From: an uncultured Calothrix sp.
GTDB taxonomy: Bacteria > Cyanobacteriota > Cyanobacteriia > Cyanobacteriales > Nostocaceae
NCBI GenBank assembly: GCA_937884685.1
Contig: CAKZYM010000481.1
Span: 1 to 6,000 of the forward strand
Reading direction: 5' to 3'
Length of the DNA: 6,000 nt
The first letter of the stretch is position 1, and the number at the start of each line of letters is the position of its first letter. This document shows, one piece after another, positions 1 to 4,125 of the stretch. The translations under genes were made by a program, and so were the position numbers. Under the pieces are notes generated by a model that was not told the DNA's origin, ran no database searches, and saw only the letters and a list, made by a program, of their open reading frames with translations.

Positions 1-39
1 GCAATTATCAATCCTAAATCACAATTTGTTATCAAAACC

Positions 40-117
40 CTAGCGCTAGAGAAACCAATCAGAAATTCCCAAACTTCCAAATAATAATTTTTTTTGCCTA
101 AACACTAGCGCTAGAGA
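40..117. repeat. Two direct copies of a 13-bp element containing a perfect palindrome, upstream of ilvD
   Basis: The 13-mer CTAGCGCTAGAGA occurs at 40-52 and again at 105-117. Its first ten bases, CTAGCGCTAG, are a perfect palindrome. A third palindrome with the same AGCGCT core, AAAGCGCTTT, lies at 152-161. All three sit within about 155 bp before the ilvD start. They could be operator sites for a dimeric regulator, or simply a lineage-specific dispersed palindrome. The same core occurs inside coding sequence (for example 1675-1682 and near 4274), which weakens the operator reading. Confidence 0.6.
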
Positions 118-121
118 GTTT

Positions 122-149
122 TTGATATTTTGAGATAATCTACTAGATT
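122..149 (+). promoter_or_regulatory. Possible sigma-70-type promoter for ilvD
   Basis: TTGATA at 122-127 resembles a -35 box (5 of 6). TAGATT at 144-149 is a weak -10 box (4 of 6) with 16 bp between them. This would place transcription start near 156, on or beside the third palindrome (152-161). It rests on sequence resemblance only; in AT-rich DNA such matches are common. Confidence 0.25.
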
Positions 150-179
150 TGAAAGCGCTTTGTGGATAAATATTGGCGC

Positions 180-186
180 GGAGGGG
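180..186 (+). promoter_or_regulatory. Ribosome binding site that decides the ilvD start
   Basis: GGAGGGG lies about 8-10 bases before the ATG at 195. It supports that ATG over the in-frame GTG at 162, which would put this purine run inside the coding region and add 11 residues not expected in the family. Confidence 0.7.
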
Positions 187-194
187 AACACAAT

Positions 195-1868
195 ATGTCT
201 GATAATTTGAAAAGCCGGGTTGTAACACAAGGGGTGCAACGTTCGCCAAATCGAGCAATGTTGCGAGCGGTTGGTTTTGGAGATAATGATTTTACTAAGC
301 CGATTGTGGGAATTGCTAATAGTTTTAGTACTATTACTCCTTGCAATATGGGGATTAATATTTTGGCTCAAAGGGCTGAAACAGGGGTTCGCAATGCTGA
401 TGCGATGCCGCAATTGTTCGGTACTATTACTATCAGCGATGGTATTTCCATGGGAACTGAGGGAATGAAGTATTCCCTGGTGTCGCGTGAGGTAATTGCG
501 GATTCAATTGAAACTGCTTGTACCGGTCAAAGCATGGATGGGGTTTTGGCTATCGGTGGTTGTGATAAAAATATGCCGGGAGCTATGATTGCTATGGCTC
601 GAATGAATATTCCGGCGATTTTTGTTTATGGTGGGACGATTAAGCCCGGTCATCATGATGGAAAGGATTTAACTGTTGTCAGTTCTTTTGAAGCGGTTGG
701 GGAATATAGCGCTGGTAATATCAGTGAAGATGAATTGATGGCTGTGGAGAAAAATGCTTGTCCCGGTGCTGGTTCTTGCGGGGGAATGTATACAGCTAAT
801 ACTATGTCTTCTGCTTTTGAAGCTTTGGGTATGAGTTTACCTTATTCTTCTACTATGGCTGCTGAAGATGCTGAAAAAGCTGATAGTACCCAGAAGTCTG
901 CTACTGTTTTGGTGGAGGCGATACGCAAGCAAATTTTACCCCGTCAAATTATTACTCGTAAGTCTATAGAAAATGCTATTTCTGTAATTATGGCGGTTGG
1001 TGGTTCCACAAATTCGGTACTTCACTTCTTAGCCATTGCCAATGCTGCTGGTGTGAATTTAACTATTGATGATTTTGAAACTATTCGCGGTAGAGTGCCG
1101 GTATTGTGTGATTTAAAACCTAGCGGTCGTTACGTTGCCGTAGATTTACATAAGGTGGGTGGGATTCCACAAGTAATGAAAATGTTGCTGGCTCATGATT
1201 TGTTGCACGGTGACTGTATGACGATTAGCGGTCAAACTATCGGGGAAGTCTTGGCTGATATCCCGGAGGAGCCACCAGCGGACCAAGATGTAATTCGTCC
1301 TTGGAATAATCCGATGTACAAACAAGGACATTTAGCGATTCTTAAGGGTAATTTAGCTGCTGAGGGAGCGGTTGCAAAAATTACCGGTGTGAAGATGCCG
1401 AAGATAACTGGTCCGGCTCGGGTATTTGAATCGGAAGAATCTTGTTTGGATGCGATATTATCGGGAAAAATTAAGGCTGGTGACGTGATAGTAATTCGCT
1501 ATGAAGGACCGAAAGGAGGTCCGGGAATGCGGGAAATGTTGGCTCCGACGGCTGCGATAATTGGAGCGCGTTTGGGTGATAGTGTGGGTTTGATAACCGA
1601 CGGACGTTTTTCTGGGGGAAGTTACGGAAGGGTTGTCGGACATGTCGCTCCGGAAGCAGCTGTGGGTGGAACTATAGCGCTAGTGAAAGAAGGGGATACT
1701 ATTACTATCGATGCGAATGCGAGGTTATTAAGGTTGGAAGTATCCGACGAAGAAATAGCTAAACGTCGGGTGGATTGGAAAGCACCGGAACCAAGATATA
1801 CAAAAGGTATTTTGGCGAAGTATGCCAAGTTGGTTTCTTCTAGTAGTTTGGGTGCGGTTACTGATTAA
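195..1868 (+). CDS. ilvD: Dihydroxy-acid dehydratase (EC 4.2.1.9)
   Basis: Removes water from 2,3-dihydroxy-isovalerate or 2,3-dihydroxy-3-methylvalerate to give the 2-keto acids. This is the shared third step of valine and isoleucine synthesis and also feeds leucine and pantothenate. It is a cytosolic iron-sulfur enzyme. From ATG 195 the product is 557 residues, normal for the family. Visible landmarks: Cys50 (TPCNMG), Cys123 (GGCDKNMPG) and Cys195 (GAGSCGGMYT), the three expected cluster cysteines; Asp82 and Glu447 as likely Mg ligands; Lys125 as the probable carbamylated lysine; Ser473 in GRFSGGS as the expected catalytic base. The N-terminus MSDNLKSRVVTQGVQRSPNRAM is the usual cyanobacterial one. 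The gene appears intact. Its last 104 codons are repeated at 2755-3071, with 1552-1690 identical between the copies, so this end may have been touched by gene conversion. Confidence 0.97.
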   Translation: MSDNLKSRVVTQGVQRSPNRAMLRAVGFGDNDFTKPIVGIANSFSTITPCNMGINILAQRAETGVRNADAMPQLFGTITISDGISMGTEGMKYSLVSREVIADSIETACTGQSMDGVLAIGGCDKNMPGAMIAMARMNIPAIFVYGGTIKPGHHDGKDLTVVSSFEAVGEYSAGNISEDELMAVEKNACPGAGSCGGMYTANTMSSAFEALGMSLPYSSTMAAEDAEKADSTQKSATVLVEAIRKQILPRQIITRKSIENAISVIMAVGGSTNSVLHFLAIANAAGVNLTIDDFETIRGRVPVLCDLKPSGRYVAVDLHKVGGIPQVMKMLLAHDLLHGDCMTISGQTIGEVLADIPEEPPADQDVIRPWNNPMYKQGHLAILKGNLAAEGAVAKITGVKMPKITGPARVFESEESCLDAILSGKIKAGDVIVIRYEGPKGGPGMREMLAPTAAIIGARLGDSVGLITDGRFSGGSYGRVVGHVAPEAAVGGTIALVKEGDTITIDANARLLRLEVSDEEIAKRRVDWKAPEPRYTKGILAKYAKLVSSSSLGAVTD

Positions 1869-1873
1869 AATTT

Positions 1874-1907
1874 GGGCATGGGGGATGGGGAATAGGGCAT
1901 TGGGAAT
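1874..1907 (+). repeat. G-rich degenerate 6-8-mer tandem repeat after ilvD
   Basis: Successive units GGGCAT, GGGGGAT, GGGGAAT, AGGGCAT and TGGGAAT form a degenerate tandem run, a type common in cyanobacterial intergenic DNA. A 9-bp inverted partner exists downstream: GGGCATTGG (1895-1903) pairs with CCAATGCCC (2028-2036). The downstream arm overlaps the upstream possible start of the next gene. I see no U-tailed hairpin that would make this a clear intrinsic terminator. Confidence 0.6.
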
Positions 1908-2025
1908 AAAATAGTTATGATTTAGGAGTTATTCTATTTTGGATTTTGGATGCGGGATTCAGAATAAGGAGCTATTAGTTAAGAGTTTCTAATTACCATT
2001 CTTTCCCTCTTTTATTATCCCCGAT

Positions 2026-2053
2026 GACCAATGCCCAATTTCCAATTGCCATT
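2026..2053. repeat. C-rich repeat, inverted partner of the 1874-1907 run
   Basis: This stretch (CCAATGCCCAATTTCC and flanks) is the opposite-strand type of the repeat at 1874-1907. An ATG at 2024 is in frame with the Uma2 gene, but residues 2-10 would then be encoded by the repeat. That argues the real start is the ATG at 2060. Confidence 0.5.
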
Positions 2054-2059
2054 AAAGTT

Positions 2060-2623
2060 ATGAATACCGTTGTCCTAAATTTAGAACCAATTATAAATTT
2101 AAGTGACGAGCAATTTTATCAACTTTGCGCGGTAAATTGGGATTTAAGTTTAGAGTTAAATGCTACGGGGGAATTAATTATTGTGCCACTAGTGGGAGGG
2201 GAAAGTGGAAATCAAGAAGCTGATTTGATTACTGATTTGAATATTTGGAATCGTCAAACCGGGTTAGGAAAAGTTTTTAGTTCTTCTACTATATTTAAGT
2301 TACCTAATGGTGCAAAACGTTCTCCCGATGCAGCTTGGGTAAAGTTGGAACGTTGGGAAGCTTTAAGCTTGGAAGAACGTAAAAAATTTCCACCGCTAGC
2401 ACCCGATTTTGTACTTGAACTTCGCTCTGAAAGCGACCGTTTAAAACCTCTCCAAGATAAAATGCTGGAGTATTTAGAGAATGGTGTGCCTTTGGGTTGG
2501 CTAATTAATCCTCAAGATAAACAAATAGAAATTTATCGTCAGAATCAATCGGTAGAAGTCATTAAAATTCCGATAAAACTTTCTGGGGAAGATGTTTTAG
2601 TTGGGTTTGAATTGCGATTGTAA
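2060..2623 (+). CDS. Uma2 family (DUF820) putative endonuclease
   Basis: Member of the Uma2/DUF820 family, a PD-(D/E)xK nuclease-like fold found in many copies in cyanobacterial genomes. Its cellular role is unsettled, and nuclease activity is inferred from the fold. From ATG 2060 it is 187 residues, the usual length. Family landmarks: the N-terminal NLEPIINLSDEQFYQLC segment; GELIIVPLVGGESGNQEADL; KLPNGAKRSPDAAWVKLERW with Asp90; PDFVLELRSESD with Glu120, where the usual EVLS-type strand reads ELRS; a following Lys134 near KMLEYLENG; and the tail LGWLINPQDKQIEIYR. An ATG at 2024 is also in frame (199 residues), but that extension is repeat-derived. No strong ribosome binding site precedes 2060. 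The gene lies 191 bp after ilvD, probably not an operon. A truncated relative of its 3' end lies at 3198-3323. Confidence 0.88.
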   Translation: MNTVVLNLEPIINLSDEQFYQLCAVNWDLSLELNATGELIIVPLVGGESGNQEADLITDLNIWNRQTGLGKVFSSSTIFKLPNGAKRSPDAAWVKLERWEALSLEERKKFPPLAPDFVLELRSESDRLKPLQDKMLEYLENGVPLGWLINPQDKQIEIYRQNQSVEVIKIPIKLSGEDVLVGFELRL

Positions 2624-2663
2624 ATTATTGCTCCCCTCCCGCTCTAAAATTGCCTAAAAATTG

Positions 2664-2753
2664 TAGGCTGGTTTGAGAAACGTTTACCATAGGTGTGCCG
2701 GGAGGCACAACCCAGAGCAATGTTGGGTTGAACGGAGTGAAACCCAACCTACC
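2664..2753 (+). repeat. Composite dispersed hairpin repeat
   Basis: Two hairpins follow one another. TGTGCC (2694-2699) pairs with GGCACA (2704-2709) across a GGGA tetraloop. GTTGGGTT (2722-2729) pairs with AACCCAAC (2741-2748) across an 11-base loop. This GTTGGGTTGAACGGAGTGAAACCCAAC type is a familiar intergenic repeat in filamentous cyanobacteria. The second hairpin with its CTACC flank (2720-2753) recurs in inverted orientation at 3831-3864 with 3 mismatches in 34. The repeat ends one base before the truncated ilvD copy begins. Confidence 0.8.
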
Positions 2754-2754
2754 C

Positions 2755-3071
2755 CTGCGATAATTGGAGCGCGTTTGGGTGATAGTGTGGGTTTGATAAC
2801 CGACGGACGTTTTTCTGGGGGAAGTTACGGAAGGGTTGTCGGACATGTCGCTCCGGAAGCAGCTGTGGGTGGAACTATAGCGCTAGTGAAAGAGGGAGAT
2901 ATTATTACGATTGATGCGAATGCGAGGTTATTACGTTTGGAAGTATCTGACGAGGAAATAGCTAAACGTCGGGTGGATTGGAAAGCACCGGAACCAAGAT
3001 ATACAAAGGGTATTTTGGCGAAGTATGCCAAGTTGGTTTCTTCTAGTAGTTTGTGTGCGGTGACTGATTAG
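2755..3071 (+). pseudogene. 5'-truncated second copy of ilvD (last 104 codons)
   Basis: This segment aligns without gaps to 1552-1868 of the intact ilvD. I count 13 differences in 317 bases, including TAA changed to TAG. The first 139 bases (2755-2893) are identical. Only two amino acids differ (Thr502 to Ile, Gly553 to Cys, ilvD numbering); the other changes are synonymous. It keeps the GRFSGGS serine motif but lacks all three cluster cysteines and most of the fold, so it cannot be a dehydratase. An open frame runs into it from the upstream repeat (possible TTG start at 2673, 132 residues). The first 28 or so residues would be repeat-encoded, so a translated product is possible but unlikely to be selected. 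Best read as the remnant of a duplicated or imported ilvD. Confidence 0.93.
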
Positions 3072-3092
3072 AAAGAGTTAGGAGTTATTTAA

Positions 3093-3112
3093 TTTTGGAT
3101 TGAACTTATTGT
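3093..3112 (+). repeat. Spacer fragment shared with the intact ilvD-uma2 intergenic region
   Basis: GGAGTTATTTAATTTTGGAT and its left flank closely match GGAGTTATTCTATTTTGGAT at about 1925-1944. The similarity suggests the spacer after ilvD was carried along with the truncated copy, so the second block descends from an ilvD-uma2 pair and not from ilvD alone. Confidence 0.5.
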
Positions 3113-3134
3113 AAATAGGGAAATGATTTTGTAG

Positions 3135-3196
3135 GGTGTGTTACGGCATGAAAAATGTTGATAATTTGAATTATGTTGATATTGCCGTAACGCACC
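3135..3196. repeat. MITE-like hairpin with GTGTGTTACGGCA-type ends
   Basis: GGTGTGTTACGGCA (3135-3148) and TGCCGTAACGCACC (3183-3196) are 14-bp terminal inverted repeats with one mismatch. They enclose 34 bases that carry ATGTTGATA twice as a direct repeat. GTAGGGTGCGTTAC...GTAACGCACC is a recognised dispersed repeat type in cyanobacteria. There is no coding content. It sits directly against the truncated Uma2 copy (starting 3198), so it marks a second junction. Confidence 0.75.
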
Positions 3197-3197
3197 A

Positions 3198-3323
3198 TGG
3201 TTAATTAATCCTCAAGATAAACAAGTTGAAATTTATCGTCAAAATCAATCGGTGGAAGTGTTTAATATTCCAATAACGCTTTTTGGGAAAGATGTTTTAC
3301 CATGGTTTGAATTGCGATTGTGA
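3198..3323 (+). pseudogene. 5'-truncated Uma2 (DUF820) gene fragment, last 42 codons
   Basis: This segment aligns without gaps to 2498-2623 of the intact Uma2 gene. I count 18 differences in 126 bases; 33 of 41 residues are identical. It reads WLINPQDKQVEIYRQNQSVEV and ends VLPWFELRL before TGA. The frame is open but holds none of the conserved acidic positions of the nuclease-like core, so it is a dead fragment. It has diverged more than the neighbouring ilvD remnant. That suggests its source was a related allele or paralogue, not a simple recent copy of the upstream gene. Confidence 0.88.
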
Positions 3324-3346
3324 ATTAGACCATTTTGAGAATGGCT

Positions 3347-3794
3347 CTACTTAATTTCTAATCCATAGATAAAGCTTGAAAAACTATCAGCAAAACGAAA
3401 ACAAGTTTTAAGCTTTGAATTTTCAATGTCACCAAATTCATCCCACCCAATAGAATGATTCTGAAAATAGATTTCTCCAAAATCATCTTTTCTTAATGAG
3501 AGACAAATCAAATTGTTTGCTGCATCTTCATTAATTGGAATTATCAAAGCAGGAAGTCTTTCCCTATATTCTGAAATTGCTTTTTCAATATTTTTTCCAA
3601 AGAATGTACCAGGATAAATTCCTCCATTGTCAGTTGAGTACCCAGCATACTCTTCAAAATCGGATTTTCCATAAGTGTTAAGAAACAGTCGATAGTCTTC
3701 TGGAAAAACTGTTTTTAATTCTATCTCAATCCGCTTAATTTCTCTTTCACTGAGGGTTTATAGATAGTTCCTCAAGTTTTTCGTTCAAATTCAT
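3347..3794 (-). pseudogene. SMI1/KNR4 (SUKH) family protein, apparently frameshifted near its start
   Basis: The minus strand encodes a recognisable SMI1/KNR4 domain. After SEREIKRIEIELKTVFPEDYR come LFLNTYGKS, GGIYPGTFFGKNIEKA, then NEDAANNLICLSLRKDDFG, IYFQNHSIGWDEFG and RFADSFSSFIYGLEIK. The pattern 'E..L...P.DYr.FL..yG' followed by 'G N.iCLsLr.dd.GeIYF..H...W' is diagnostic. The SUKH superfamily includes many immunity proteins against secreted toxins; no toxin gene is visible nearby, so that role is inference. The domain frame has a stop just upstream and no ATG. ATG at 3794 starts MNLNEKLEELSINP in another frame that stops after 15 codons. Restoring two bases in the CCCTCAGT run (about 3750-3757), as CCCTCTCAGT, joins both halves into MNLNEKLEELSINPLSEREIKRIE and a 149-residue protein, normal for the family. 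It may be a real pseudogene, a sequencing error, or translated from an alternative start such as TTG 3547. Confidence 0.85.
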
Positions 3795-3830
3795 GTTCAA
3801 TATGCAATATCAGTGAAAGATTACCTATGA

Positions 3831-3864
3831 GGTAGGTCGGGTTTAACTTCGTTCAACCCAACAT
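3831..3864 (-). repeat. Inverted copy of the 2720-2753 hairpin repeat
   Basis: The sequence GGTAGGTCGGGTTTAACTTC and onward matches the reverse complement of 2720-2753 at 31 of 34 positions. Its own arms (CGGGTT and AACCCA region) form a hairpin. It lies just upstream of the SMI1/KNR4 start, so the two repeat copies face each other around the truncated ilvD, the Uma2 fragment and the SMI1 gene. Confidence 0.8.
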
Positions 3865-3868
3865 CACA

Positions 3869-3970
3869 TGGGATTCAAATCCCAGGCTAATAGCTCAAGT
3901 CTGCTTAAGTAGACAGTTCCTACCCAGTCGTCTTTGACTTTTGCTATTAGACGGGGGTTTGCAACCCTCG
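3869..3970 (+). ncRNA. Compact multi-hairpin region, possible structured RNA or mobile-element end
   Basis: Several nested pairings fit in about 100 bases. Hairpin 1: TGGGATT (3869-3875) with AATCCCA (3878-3884). Closing stem: CTAATAGC (3887-3894) with GCTATTAG (3943-3950). Inside it are GTCTGC (3899-3904) with GCAGAC-like GTAGAC (3909-3914), and AGTC (3926-3929) with GACT (3936-3939). Final hairpin: CGGGGGTT (3952-3959) with AACCCTCG (3963-3970). The two imperfect pairs are G-U wobbles on the plus strand but would be C-A mismatches on the minus strand, favouring a plus-strand transcript. No family is recognised. Alternatives are a leader element of the gene at 4126 or the remnant end of an IS200/IS605-like element. 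Confidence 0.4.
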
Positions 3971-4116
3971 ACGGTATTTGTGTGTATGTAATAGGCTGCG
4001 ATTAATATTAATTCTCTTTGCACAATTACACTACACCAACCACTTTAATGCTAAGAGAATTTTATCCGTTGCAATAAAGAATTCTCATCCAACCATCTGC
4101 TAAATCTCCCAAAATC
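3971..4116 (+). other. Leader of the 4126 gene, no gene seen
   Basis: AT-rich non-coding DNA. It contains the perfect palindrome ATTAATATTAAT (4001-4012) and an 8-bp inverted pair, AATTCTCT (4011-4018) with AGAGAATT (4054-4061). TTTAAT at 4044-4049 resembles a -10 box, but no -35 box is well spaced from it. No tRNA or confident operator was recognised. Confidence 0.4.
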
Positions 4117-4122
4117 GAGGGG
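4117..4122 (+). promoter_or_regulatory. Ribosome binding site of the 4126 gene
   Basis: GAGGGG lies just before ATG 4126, with the GAGG core about 5 bases upstream. It supports this codon as the start of the long frame that is open to the window edge. Confidence 0.65.
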
Positions 4123-4125
4123 AAC

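Noticed and set aside
162..194. GTG at 162 as an upstream start for ilvD
   Set aside because: It adds 11 non-family residues and buries the GGAGGGG ribosome binding site; ATG 195 gives the family-typical N-terminus.
2625..2846. Antisense open frames over the ilvD 3' end (1458-1643, 1622-1828) and over the duplicate (2625-2846, 2825-3031)
   Set aside because: They recur only because the ilvD sequence recurs; their proteins match no family and their opposite strand is clearly coding.
2755..3323. CRISPR or composite transposon explanation for the repeats
   Set aside because: No regularly spaced repeats, no transposase gene and no matching long terminal repeats are present.
3330..3344. CCATT/AATGG hairpin between the Uma2 fragment and the SMI1 gene as a terminator
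   Set aside because: The stem is only 5 bp and has no T-run on either side.
3869..3900. tRNA-like pieces: a T-arm look-alike (GGGATTCAAATCCC) followed by a D-arm look-alike (TAGCTCAAG)
   Set aside because: The T-loop would need a G-C closing pair and has A opposite C; there is no acceptor stem or anticodon arm in the right order, so I do not call a tRNA.
3894..3980. Minus-strand open frame ending in a possible TnpB-like C-terminal peptide (SNSKSQRRLGRNCLLKQT)
   Set aside because: Too short, with no conserved transposase motif upstream; the folding signal is the better-supported explanation.
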